NCBI GenBank assembly: GCA_026395555.1
Contig: JAPLYO010000010.1
Location: 1 to 40,525 of the forward strand
DNA: 40,525 nucleotides
Source: Candidatus Peregrinibacteria bacterium
GTDB taxonomy: Bacteria; Patescibacteriota; Gracilibacteria; UBA1369; UBA12463
Direction of reading: 5' to 3'
Shown: positions 17,921 to 26,148 of the stretch, one piece after another
How the letters are laid out: every line of letters begins with the position of its first letter
Numbering within the stretch: position 1 is the first letter of the stretch
Program-made: the position numbers and the translations under genes
The notes under the pieces: generated by a model
The model's database searches: none
What the model saw: only the letters and a program-made list of their open reading frames with translations
Told to the model about the DNA's origin: nothing

Positions 17921-17971
17921 CGCGAGCACAAAACAAGCTCGCGTGCATAAACACTGCGAACGGCAGTGAGC
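17921..17971. repeat. Two small hairpins before tRNA-Ser(CGA), REP-like
   Basis: CGCGAGC-N9-GCTCGCG (17921-17943), then CACTGC-GAACG-GCAGTG (17952-17968). The second contains the 16-mer shared with 10929-10944. There is no T-tract. They could be a processing signal or spacer between higA and the tRNA gene. Confidence 0.6.
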
Positions 17972-17981
17972 TTACATATAG

Positions 17982-18073
<92 letters not shown>

Positions 18074-18122
18074 TCAACAAAGCGCTAGACAGAAAGAAAA
18101 AACTCATCTAAAATCCCCCCTT

Positions 18123-19082
18123 ATGAAAATTAAAGGCGTATTTGATAGCGGTGCCCCGGAACTGATTCCGGGACGTATCGTGTCAGCACTAAAACACGGC
18201 GGCAAGGTAGTGGAGGGTCGAAGCGCGATATCGCAAATCGTGTGCCAAAAATTATCCGAAGCCATTCGGAGAAAACTCATCATGGTTGTCTACATCGATG
18301 GACTCCCCGGCTCAGGAAAAAGCGGAGTAACGGAGCGGATAGCTGACAAGGTCACAAAAGAGGGAGTTATCGATCCGGAACGCATTTTCAAATTACCATT
18401 AGATCTTTTTCTCGGAACCGAACGAGCAAGTCATGAAAGAGAAAAACTGACGCAGAGCGGGCCGGAGTTTTTCCAACGGCATTACTTACGATATGAAGAA
18501 GCCGCAGCCGTACTCGACGAAATGGTCGATAGGATAACCAACGGCGATAGTGGAAACATTCTGCTACCAAAAGCATATCTCCGAGATGGAGAGAATAGAG
18601 GCAAATTTGGAGAATACACTCTGAGAGCAGAAAAAGGCACACGACTCATACTGGTCGAAGGCGCTGGCTCAATCCACAACATAGCAACTCCACGTGCATC
18701 TTCAGATGAGTGCCAAACGTATTCAGTATTAATGCACGCAACGAATGAAGAAAGCCTCTTCAGGGCAACGCTACGCGATATGCTTGATGGAAGAAATGGC
18801 ATGACGTTCGAACAGGTGTACATGAGACGACAGGCCGAGTATCAGCACCTCATTCCACGTCTGATGCATTCTATTCGAGAATCCGATGTGATTTGCGAGC
18901 GCTTCCCGAAAAAAAATGACTTCGCAAAAAGCCTTGTAAGAAGAGAAGAGGAGCTCGCGGCTGAACCGGAAAATGGATACGTACCAAAAAGAAGTATACG
19001 TAGAATAATCGCAGCCGTTGATCCGACGTTTCTCAAGGCCATTTTTCCAGGATCCATTCCGGAAAAATTAATATCGGGGTAA
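18123..19082 (+). CDS. P-loop NTPase, kinase-like, uncertain substrate
   Basis: 319 aa from the ATG at 18123, 51 bp after the tRNA. A hydrophobic strand leads into the Walker A motif GLPGSGKS (60-67). LDLFLGTERASHERE, PEFFQRHYLRYEEAAAVLDEM and LILVEGAGSIHN (a strand ending in an acidic residue, as in Walker B) recall the uridine kinase/phosphoribulokinase fold. The substrate is not evident. The N-terminal 50 residues form an extra domain and the C-terminus is basic. It is followed by a hairpin terminator and could be cotranscribed with the tRNA. Confidence 0.7.
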   Translation: MKIKGVFDSGAPELIPGRIVSALKHGGKVVEGRSAISQIVCQKLSEAIRRKLIMVVYIDGLPGSGKSGVTERIADKVTKEGVIDPERIFKLPLDLFLGTERASHEREKLTQSGPEFFQRHYLRYEEAAAVLDEMVDRITNGDSGNILLPKAYLRDGENRGKFGEYTLRAEKGTRLILVEGAGSIHNIATPRASSDECQTYSVLMHATNEESLFRATLRDMLDGRNGMTFEQVYMRRQAEYQHLIPRLMHSIRESDVICERFPKKNDFAKSLVRREEELAAEPENGYVPKRSIRRIIAAVDPTFLKAIFPGSIPEKLISG

Positions 19083-19100
19083 AAACCTACAACAAAAAAG

Positions 19101-19125
19101 CGGAGAGAAAATATATCTCCCCGCC
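19101..19125. terminator. Bidirectional hairpin terminator
   Basis: GCGGAGAGA-AAATATA-TCTCCCCGC, a 9-bp stem with one mismatch. Six A directly precede it (six T on the - strand) and a TTTTTT run follows 9 bases after it on the + strand. It lies between the convergent kinase-like gene and the efflux operon. Confidence 0.8.
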
Positions 19126-19146
19126 CTTAATTTTTTCATGTCATGT

Positions 19147-19584
19147 TTACTTCACTGACTTCGGAGCTATCGAAGTAGCATCAGCAGGCATAGGTGGACG
19201 TAGTTGAATAGATTGAGCCGTCACGGTTCCATCATCATTCGTCTTGCCGACAACGCTAACCTGCTCGCCGGTAACGAGATCACTAGCACTTCCCTGAGCC
19301 ATTTTCCCAACCGTAGTAGTTGGTGAGTAGAAGATAATCTTTGAGCTACCATCACGAAGGGTAACGGTAATGCTCTTATCGTCTTTACTAAAAATTGATC
19401 CGCTTACAAGTCCTGCGCCATTGCCTCCCATGCCACCTCTTCGACCAGCACCACCGCCAAACTGACCCTGAGCAGTCTTACGAGCTGCTGCAGCCTGATT
19501 TTGGCCATAGAGATTACCACCATAAAAAGCAACTCCGGCTACAACGACCAACGCGACGATCCAGGAAAGATTTTTTTTCATCAT
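19147..19584 (-). CDS. Membrane-anchored DUF5666-like protein
   Basis: 145 aa. A short basic N-terminus and one hydrophobic segment (about 8-27) form an uncleaved anchor or signal sequence. A Gly-rich low-complexity stretch (about 42-58) precedes a small beta domain: LVSGSIFSKDDKSITVTLRDGSSKIIFYSPTT then GEQVSVVGKTNDDGTVTAQSIQL, the OB-like pattern of DUF5666. Function is unknown; it probably sits outside the membrane. It is the last gene of the efflux operon, 27 bp after the permease. A related domain occurs in the fourth-from-start gene position of the same operon at 23523-24038. Confidence 0.75.
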   Translation of the reverse strand: MMKKNLSWIVALVVVAGVAFYGGNLYGQNQAAAARKTAQGQFGGGAGRRGGMGGNGAGLVSGSIFSKDDKSITVTLRDGSSKIIFYSPTTTVGKMAQGSASDLVTGEQVSVVGKTNDDGTVTAQSIQLRPPMPADATSIAPKSVK

Positions 19585-19611
19585 AGAATGTGAAAAATAA
19601 AGAAATAAAAA

Positions 19612-20835
19612 TTACTCATACCGAAGCGCCTCGATAGGATTTAAATGAGACGCTCGACGAGCAGGATAGTATCCAAACACAACGCCAATACCGGCAGAAA
19701 CACCGAATGCGAGAAGAACAGAGGTGATAGATATACTTGTAGCAATGCCTGTAAAGGCGCTTACAGCAAGAGTCAGGAGCCATCCCAGAATCACGCCAAG
19801 CACTCCTCCGGAAAAGGTAAGCATCACCGCCTCCGCGAGAAACTGTATGGAAATATCCCGACTTTTCCCGCCGATCGCTTTACGCAGACCAATCTCGCGC
19901 GTACGTTCAGTTACCGTCGTGAGCATCATATTCATAATACCGATGCCTCCGACCAGGAGCGAAATAGCGGCGATAGAAGCCAAAAGAATGGTAAAGATAC
20001 CGGTAACACTCGTCGCCGCGGCAACGATATCTGACTGATTCAAGACGTTGAAATCCGCCAGTTGAGGATCGCTAATTTTGTGACGCGTAAGAATCAAGCT
20101 CGTAATCTGCTGCTGGACCGAGGCCATCAGATCCTGACTTTGTGCCTCCACGCTGATGGTCGATACGTATGTATCTCCCGACAAATAGCGCTGAGCAGTA
20201 GTCAAAGGCACAAAAACCATATCGTCCTGATTGGAAAAACCAGAACCTCCCTTCGCTTTCGTCACGCCTACAATTTTGAACTCAATACGATTAATACGAA
20301 TAGTCTGGCCGACAGGACTCGCATCAACCCCAAAAAGATCATCACGTGCCGTTGGACCAAGCACGGCCACTTTTGCCGCCGATCTCACATGAGAGTCGGT
20401 GACAAAATTGCCACTATCGATCTGAACATTTCTCACATCCATATAGGTTGGAACCGTACCGATAACTTGCGTGTTCGTATTTTTTCCGCGGGAAGTGATC
20501 TGGTAGCGCTTAGAAACTTCAGGGGCTACTGCCTTGATTCCCGTAACCGACTTGCCTATAGCATCAGCATCCGCCTGGGTAAGAGTCTGCGATGAACCAC
20601 GGCCGCTACTCACCTGCACCCCGGCTCCACGAGCTGCTCCAGGCATTACCAAGACAAGGTTTGAACCAATCGATTGGATACTCGATTGAATAGAGTTTTG
20701 CGCACCCTGGCCGATCGCGATCATGGCAATAACAGAACCAATACCGATAACGATACCAAGAACGGTTAATCCCGAACGAACTTTATTAATCGTGAGAGAA
20801 AAATAGGTCTCCTCTATGAGATCGGCTGTAGTCAT
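19612..20835 (-). CDS. MacB/FtsX-type ABC transporter permease
   Basis: 407 aa. The N-terminal membrane helix (about 20-45) contains RSGLTVLGIVIGIGSVIAMIAIGQGA, a MacB-family signature. A large extracytoplasmic domain follows (about 50-270), then three C-terminal membrane helices with NMMLTTVTERTREIGLRKAIG, the FtsX-domain coupling segment, and a final RRASHLNPIEALRYE. MacB-type pumps do not carry substrate through the membrane pore but drive a periplasmic or cell-surface cycle, for export of macrolides, peptides or lipoproteins. It overlaps the ATPase gene by 4 bp, indicating translational coupling. Confidence 0.95.
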   Translation of the reverse strand: MTTADLIEETYFSLTINKVRSGLTVLGIVIGIGSVIAMIAIGQGAQNSIQSSIQSIGSNLVLVMPGAARGAGVQVSSGRGSSQTLTQADADAIGKSVTGIKAVAPEVSKRYQITSRGKNTNTQVIGTVPTYMDVRNVQIDSGNFVTDSHVRSAAKVAVLGPTARDDLFGVDASPVGQTIRINRIEFKIVGVTKAKGGSGFSNQDDMVFVPLTTAQRYLSGDTYVSTISVEAQSQDLMASVQQQITSLILTRHKISDPQLADFNVLNQSDIVAAATSVTGIFTILLASIAAISLLVGGIGIMNMMLTTVTERTREIGLRKAIGGKSRDISIQFLAEAVMLTFSGGVLGVILGWLLTLAVSAFTGIATSISITSVLLAFGVSAGIGVVFGYYPARRASHLNPIEALRYE

Positions 20836-21536
20836 GATTTTTTGTGGGTTGGATGTCTTGCGGTATGAGTATCGGAAAGTATCTTACCATCTCGTACATG
20901 AATAATACGATGAGCATGCTCAGCAACATCGGGCTCATGCGTAATTAAAACAATAGTGCGTCCTTGCTTATTTAATTCTTCAAAAGTACTAAGAACAATC
21001 TCTCCCGTCTTGGTGTCCAAATTTCCCGTAGGTTCATCGGCCAAGATAAGACTTGGATTAGCCACAAGAGCACGAGCAATCGCCACGCGTTGCATCTGTC
21101 CACCAGATATCTGATTTGAGTGATGATAAAAACGTGTCTCCTCCATGCCAACATTTGCCAAAGCCTTACGCGCAATTTTTTCACGCTCCTCTTTTGGGAC
21201 CTCGCTATACATGAGAGGAAGCATCACATTCCGCAAAACCGTCGCACGAGGCAACAAGTTAAACGCCTGGAACACAAATCCAATTTTATCTTTTCTAATA
21301 TCTGCCAGCTGATCATCCGTCATCGTGGATATATCAACCGTATCGAGCAGATACTTACCTGATGTAGGCGTATCCAGAGCGCCCAACAAGTGCATCAAAG
21401 TTGATTTTCCGCTACCGGAGGGGCCCATAATAGCCACGTACTCTCCGTCTTCAATCTTGAATGACACATTATCGAGAGCCACGGTTGCAGTGTCTCCGCT
21501 CTCATATACCTTTCTCAGATTGATACACTCAATCAT
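20832..21536 (-). CDS. ABC transporter ATPase, MacB/LolD type
   Basis: 234 aa. Walker A is GPSGSGKST, followed by the Q-loop FVFQAFNLLPRATVLRNVMLP, the signature SGGQMQRVAIARAL, Walker B LILADEPTGNLD and the H-loop ITHEPDVAEHAHRIIHVRDG. The NLLPRATVLENV-like segment is typical of the MacB/LolD/FtsE group. It powers the adjacent permease in the cytoplasm. The order adaptor-ATPase-permease matches macAB-type operons with split subunits. Confidence 0.96.
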   Translation of the reverse strand: MIECINLRKVYESGDTATVALDNVSFKIEDGEYVAIMGPSGSGKSTLMHLLGALDTPTSGKYLLDTVDISTMTDDQLADIRKDKIGFVFQAFNLLPRATVLRNVMLPLMYSEVPKEEREKIARKALANVGMEETRFYHHSNQISGGQMQRVAIARALVANPSLILADEPTGNLDTKTGEIVLSTFEELNKQGRTIVLITHEPDVAEHAHRIIHVRDGKILSDTHTARHPTHKKS

Positions 21537-21584
21537 ATAAACATTCGAAAAGAAATATCGACTATTCTAGGCGTAAGATATATC

Positions 21585-23501
21585 TCAGCCACCTCTACCA
21601 CCACCTCCGCCTATTCTGGCGCCAGCACCTCCACCACCTCCTATTCCAGGGATCAAGCTACGCTGAGAACTAGCCGCCGCTGTAGTTGCAGTCGGCGTGA
21701 TCGTCTGTATGACAACGGGATCACCCTCTTTTATACCACTGATAATTTCCGTAGAGGTATCATTTGAAACACCAGTCTCAACCGGCTGCGAAACAGGCTG
21801 TCCCTGAGTTGCCACGCCCGGCGTAGAACCTGCCAATATATCCACATATGATGAACCATTATTCTGTGATTTTACAGCGCTACTTGGCACCATAAAAATA
21901 TCCGACTTCACGTCCGTGATAATGCTTGCCGATACGCTCATGCCAGGCTTCACCTGATCATCCTGCGTATCAAAACCAATCTTCACCGCATAAGAAACAA
22001 CTCCCTGCGTCACCGTGCCAAGAGTATCAACTTCTAAAACCTGACCCGAAAAAGTTAACGCCTCAAAAGCATCAAGTTTCAATACCACCTTCTGTCCTAC
22101 TTTAATCTTAGAAACGTCTACTTCATTCAATGTTACCTCCGCTACTCGCTGCTTCGTGATCAACGTCGCAACAGCAGCGCCGGATGTAGCTGCATCGTGA
22201 ACTTTGACATTTACCTTGGCGAGTAATCCGGCAAACGGAGCTCTCACCATAGTGCGATCGAGCTGATCTTGCGCATCCATTAAGGAATTTTCCCTCTGTC
22301 TGACTGTTAATTGCTGCTGTTGAATATCAAGTGTGGTTGGTCCACTTTTTAACTTTTCCAATGCCGCCTCTTTTTCCTTGATCGACTGTTCCGCGGCAAG
22401 GAGATCCAGAGGATTATTCTGATCCTTCGCCAATAAATCTCGATCGGCATTCACCACGGTCTGCTGATTATCCTTCACCGTTTGTTGCGCGGTCAAAAGT
22501 GACGAAGTGCGAGAGTCCGCTTTGCTGATATACCCTGACATTGCCGACTGATAACTTGTTACTTTCGCAAAAGTGGTCAAGCCGGTATTTGTTCGAAACT
22601 CAACCCACGTATCATACATATTGCTTTGGCTTTTCGCCGCCTGTGAAACGCTTCTTGTCATCTCGAGTGTCTCGGTAAGCAAGGTGTTAATAGCCTCTTG
22701 AGTAGAAGATCTATCTACATTTTTGTAGTCGATAAAATTCTGATCATATTTAGCCTTAGCATCTTTATAGTCACTCTCCGCCTTCGTTACAAAAGTCTGC
22801 AACGTATCACGACCATCAGCCGGAAGTGAACTGAGCAAGGCTGTTCCATTCCAATCATGCGATCCAAGAGAACGCTCACTATCACTGATTCCCGTACCAT
22901 GTAACCCATCATCTAGACCGGTAATCACCGTAGGAATATCCAAAAATGTACTGGAAATAGCACTGAAAGAATCATCATGACCCTTCTGAACATCATCAAG
23001 GGCTTTTCTCTTCGCCTCCTGCGCCTTCTGATATTCGGTAGGCTGGGAAAGCTTCAGGGCAGCAAGACTATTTGTCGCATTCGTGACGGCATTTTCCGCC
23101 TGTAGGAGTGATAATGCATCAGCATCGGCTGTTAATTTTTTCAAACTCAAATTTGCACTTTCAAGATTTAATTGTGCATCACGAACTGCCTTCTCCTGAT
23201 CACGGGCATCAAGACGCAGAAGCGGCTGACCCTCAGAAACCTGATCTCCACTTTTGGCCATAAGCGCGACTACATCTCCAGAAACCTCCGGTTTAATATC
23301 TATCTGTTGAGAACTAGAAACCTGTCCTGTCGCACTAACTGAAACGGTAAGCGTTCCTTTTTCAACCGCAGCAGTAATATACTGTGGCGCCACCGAAGGA
23401 GCCGCAAAATGGCGATAAGAAAAATAAACCACGACAATCACAATGATACCGAGAATTATTCTCGATCTAGAACTCTGGAACTTTTCAGTAAATGCATTCA
23501 T
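21585..23501 (-). CDS. HlyD/MacA-type efflux adaptor with extended coiled coil
   Basis: 638 aa, well above the usual 350-450 of MacA-like adaptors. One N-terminal membrane helix (about 14-30) is followed by the first lipoyl half-motif (QIDIKPEVSGDVVALMAKSG). A very long helical hairpin (about 105-400) is interrupted by a non-helical insert around DDGLHGTGISDSERSLGSHDW. The second lipoyl half (VRAPFAGLLAKVNVKVHD) and beta-barrel strands come next, and the protein ends in a Gly-rich tail. The long insert probably adapts it to an envelope without a standard outer-membrane channel. UGA is its stop codon. It lies 48 bp upstream of the ATPase. Confidence 0.9.
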   Translation of the reverse strand: MNAFTEKFQSSRSRIILGIIVIVVVYFSYRHFAAPSVAPQYITAAVEKGTLTVSVSATGQVSSSQQIDIKPEVSGDVVALMAKSGDQVSEGQPLLRLDARDQEKAVRDAQLNLESANLSLKKLTADADALSLLQAENAVTNATNSLAALKLSQPTEYQKAQEAKRKALDDVQKGHDDSFSAISSTFLDIPTVITGLDDGLHGTGISDSERSLGSHDWNGTALLSSLPADGRDTLQTFVTKAESDYKDAKAKYDQNFIDYKNVDRSSTQEAINTLLTETLEMTRSVSQAAKSQSNMYDTWVEFRTNTGLTTFAKVTSYQSAMSGYISKADSRTSSLLTAQQTVKDNQQTVVNADRDLLAKDQNNPLDLLAAEQSIKEKEAALEKLKSGPTTLDIQQQQLTVRQRENSLMDAQDQLDRTMVRAPFAGLLAKVNVKVHDAATSGAAVATLITKQRVAEVTLNEVDVSKIKVGQKVVLKLDAFEALTFSGQVLEVDTLGTVTQGVVSYAVKIGFDTQDDQVKPGMSVSASIITDVKSDIFMVPSSAVKSQNNGSSYVDILAGSTPGVATQGQPVSQPVETGVSNDTSTEIISGIKEGDPVVIQTITPTATTAAASSQRSLIPGIGGGGGAGARIGGGGGRGG

Positions 23502-23522
23502 AGAAATAAATTAGAGTAGAAA

Positions 23523-24038
23523 TTAACGTTGCATAAAAAAAGATCCTCGCATTGGCACCTGAGGTACAGGAGGATTTGTAGAGGTTGTCGCCTCAAAAAC
23601 TCGTACAACCTTGGCATCAATGGAACCATTATTATCCGGAGCTCCAATGATGACAACACGATCATCGATCTTGAGATCAGCGAGAGAAATACTCGTCTTT
23701 CCACGTTCAAGAGTTGTGGCCTGAGACACCGTTATAATTTTTTCCACACCATCATTACCCTTTACGACAAAACGATCTTTTTCGGTTTTCACGACAACAC
23801 CGACAGTCCCGCTACCGCTCACAAAATCACGTCCCTCAAAATCTCTCATAAAACCACCGCGTGGTCCGCCAAATGCACGATGATAATTTTCACCCCACCT
23901 ATAAGAAAATCCTGCCTTGCGAAAGCCAACAAATACACCTAACTGAAAAACAACAAGCAAGATAACGAGAGCAGCTATACTCTTCAAGACCCACGAAAAC
24001 TTCTTGGAATGAAAAAATTCAGGAATAGTAATCGTCAT
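23523..24038 (-). CDS. Membrane-anchored DUF5666-like protein
   Basis: 171 aa. One membrane helix (about 15-35, KSIAALVILLVVFQLGVFVGF), a short linker rich in Arg/Gly/Phe, then a beta domain with GTVGVVVKTEKDRFVVKGNDGVEKIITVSQATT and DLKIDDRVVIIGAPDNNGSIDAKVVRVFE, matching the pattern of the DUF5666-like gene at the operon end. Its start overlaps the two-TM protein by 4 bp. In this position it could be the sensor or substrate partner of the export system; that is an inference. Confidence 0.72.
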   Translation of the reverse strand: MTITIPEFFHSKKFSWVLKSIAALVILLVVFQLGVFVGFRKAGFSYRWGENYHRAFGGPRGGFMRDFEGRDFVSGSGTVGVVVKTEKDRFVVKGNDGVEKIITVSQATTLERGKTSISLADLKIDDRVVIIGAPDNNGSIDAKVVRVFEATTSTNPPVPQVPMRGSFFMQR

Positions 24039-24463
24039 GATTTAGATGAATGAAAAGATAATGAAGTCGATGATGAAAATAAGGAAGACCCGTAGATAAC
24101 CAAAAAACGGAGAGCAAGAAGCCATCCGAGCAAGACCGCAAATACAGAAGCAATACTAACTACCGGTGCAGTCTCAAGGAGAGAAAAAGCAAACTCCTGC
24201 CAATGGATCAAAACCGCCTGGAAATCAGAAAGTATCAGTGAGGCATATTCTACAAATCCTGTTGATTCAAGATCGGTCTGTAAACTACGCCAAGCAAGTC
24301 CACTCAAAACCAAGAGCGGTACAAAAGATAATAACGCATAAAACGCCCTCATCTTCCTCTCCTTCTGTATTCGGCGGATAACCGAGGGAAGAAGCTGAGG
24401 ATGAAGCGAGGTGAGCTTCGAGGTCTCTAGAAGCAGTGGATCAAAATCCGGAAGCTTGGACAT
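24035..24463 (-). CDS. Two-TM protein after an ECF sigma gene, candidate anti-sigma factor
   Basis: 142 aa with two membrane helices (about 38-58 and 96-122) and a soluble N-terminus of about 35 residues (DPLLLETSKLTSLHPQLLPSVIRRIQKERK). No ZAS/His-Cys zinc motif is present, so it is not a standard zinc anti-sigma factor. The only support for that role is its place between the ECF sigma gene (76 bp upstream) and the operon, plus a cytosolic stub joined to a membrane anchor. Otherwise it is an unknown membrane protein. Confidence 0.5.
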   Translation of the reverse strand: MSKLPDFDPLLLETSKLTSLHPQLLPSVIRRIQKERKMRAFYALLSFVPLLVLSGLAWRSLQTDLESTGFVEYASLILSDFQAVLIHWQEFAFSLLETAPVVSIASVFAVLLGWLLALRFLVIYGSSLFSSSTSLSFHSSKS

Positions 24464-24539
24464 ACAAAAAGGGTTAGTACATCAAGCACTACGTACAAAG
24501 ATTACCTTTTGGTGCAAAAAACTTCCAGAAACAGAGCCT

Positions 24540-25112
24540 TTAGAAATTAAATCCGTCTAAAGTGTTCCGAAGAACGGCAATAGCCCTTCTATATCGGCTC
24601 TTTACAGTATGAATAGACTCCCCCTTCATCTCAGAAATCTCTCGAAAATTCAAATCTTTATCATGGTGAAGAGCTACTACCTCCGCATATTGCGGAGAAA
24701 GCCCGCTCATAGCTGCTCCAAGCTGATCAGCCAAAAACCCACGATCCGTCAAAGTCGGAGCCGAAACCTCGTTTCGATCATTAAGGTCAAGCATCTCAAG
24801 CTTTTCAAGCGCATCAGCTTCAAAATGAGAGAAAGGAACATGCGACCTCTTTCTCAAGAAATCTAAACAAGCATTTTTTGCCACCGTATAAAGCCAAGGA
24901 CGGAAAGACTTAGCCTGATCAAACTTTTCCAAATGTCGCCACACGCTCACAAAAACCTCCTGTGCAACATCTTGCGCATCCGCATCATCCCGAACATATC
25001 GGGAAACAAAGCTATAAACCAGCTTTAAATAACGCTCAATCAGAACATCAAGGGCCTCATTTCGCCCATCAATCGCTAACGCAACAAGTTGTTCATCGGT
25101 AAAATTACGCAT
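24540..25112 (-). CDS. ECF-family RNA polymerase sigma factor
   Basis: 190 aa. Region 2 runs from about residue 20 (LIERYLKLVYSFVSRYVRDDADAQDVAQEVFVSVW, then FRPWLYTVAKNACLDFLRKR). Region 4 is near the C-terminus (LSPQYAEVVALHHDKDLNFREISEMKGESIHTVKSRYRRAIAVLR). It lacks regions 1 and 3, as all group 4 sigma factors do. It probably directs transcription of its own operon (24540 down to 19147) in response to an envelope signal. It is divergent from the DUF475 gene, 87 bp away. Confidence 0.95.
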   Translation of the reverse strand: MRNFTDEQLVALAIDGRNEALDVLIERYLKLVYSFVSRYVRDDADAQDVAQEVFVSVWRHLEKFDQAKSFRPWLYTVAKNACLDFLRKRSHVPFSHFEADALEKLEMLDLNDRNEVSAPTLTDRGFLADQLGAAMSGLSPQYAEVVALHHDKDLNFREISEMKGESIHTVKSRYRRAIAVLRNTLDGFNF

Positions 25113-25138
25113 AGGTAGGGCAAAGACTACTACATATC

Positions 25139-25167
25139 ATGACAAACTGCAATGTTGCTGCTAGAAT
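25139..25167 (+). promoter_or_regulatory. Promoter for the DUF475 gene and first Cys-rich paralog
   Basis: ATGACA, 17-nt spacer, TAGAAT, with TGC directly before the hexamer (extended -10). The predicted leader is about 26 nt. Confidence 0.7.
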
Positions 25168-25199
25168 AACGAGGAAAAATCCTTAGAAATAACACCACT

Positions 25200-26144
25200 A
25201 TGAGCATCGCAACCATCTTTCTGACTATTTTTGGCCTCTCTCTTTTCGAGATTATCACGAGCATAGACAACGCCATCATCAACGCCGAAGTTCTCGGAGG
25301 TATGAGCAAAAAAGCACAACGTTGGTTTTTACTTTGGGGATTTTTCTTTGCGGTATTTGTAGTAAGAGGTCTTTTGCCTCTCATGATTGTTTGGCTCGCA
25401 AACCCAGGAATTGGCGCCTGGGAGGTATTTACCGCCGCTTTTTCAAGCGATCCAAAAATCGCAGCCGCCATTCAAGCTACCTCCCCTCTCCTTTTATTAT
25501 CAGGTGGAGTTTTTCTCGTATTTCTCTTCTTTAACTGGCTCTTCATTGAACCAAAAAACTTTGGCCTCAAGGGCGAACGATTTTTCCAAGCACAAGGAGC
25601 ATGGTTCTTCGCGGTCGTATCCATTCTTCTAAGTGTGATCGTTTGGTTTGCCCTAAAGGTAAGTCCGATGCTTGGATTTTCCGCCGTCATCGGCTCCACA
25701 ACATTTTTTATCATTCATGGATTTCGGCAGTTTGCAGAAGAACAAGAGAAAAAACTCATCACCGGAAGCATGTCCGATATTAGCAAGATCGCCTATCTTG
25801 AAGTTCTCGACGCTACATTTTCAATCGACGGCGTGGTCGGAGCATTTGCATTCACCTTTTCTATTCCGCTTATCCTCATCGGAAACGGCCTCGGCGCCCT
25901 CGTACTGAGAAAACTTACCGTCAGTAATATCGAACGCATCAAGAGGTATAAATATTTGAAAAACGGTGCCATGTATTCAATTCTTATCCTAGGAGTCGTT
26001 ATGATAGCTGACGCCTTCGGATTCCACATACCGCAATGGCTCTCCCCCGTCGCCACGTTCGCGGTGGTCGGATACTTCTTCTGGAAATCACGAATAGATC
26101 TCAAAGCCATGGAGCAGGCATTAGAACCAGCCATAAACCTATAA
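25200..26144 (+). CDS. DUF475 / TerC-superfamily integral membrane protein
   Basis: 314 aa with about eight or nine membrane helices. Two acidic intramembrane motifs mark the TerC-like fold: EIITSIDNAIINAEVLGG near the N-terminus and LDATFSIDGVVGAFAF near 205. TerC relatives are implicated in tellurite resistance and in manganese or other metal-ion efflux; DUF475 itself is poorly characterised. Its stop is 4 bp before the first Cys-rich paralog, so the two are surely cotranscribed. That hints at a metal-related role for the paralog family. Confidence 0.88.
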   Translation: MSIATIFLTIFGLSLFEIITSIDNAIINAEVLGGMSKKAQRWFLLWGFFFAVFVVRGLLPLMIVWLANPGIGAWEVFTAAFSSDPKIAAAIQATSPLLLLSGGVFLVFLFFNWLFIEPKNFGLKGERFFQAQGAWFFAVVSILLSVIVWFALKVSPMLGFSAVIGSTTFFIIHGFRQFAEEQEKKLITGSMSDISKIAYLEVLDATFSIDGVVGAFAFTFSIPLILIGNGLGALVLRKLTVSNIERIKRYKYLKNGAMYSILILGVVMIADAFGFHIPQWLSPVATFAVVGYFFWKSRIDLKAMEQALEPAINL

Positions 26145-26148
26145 ACTC

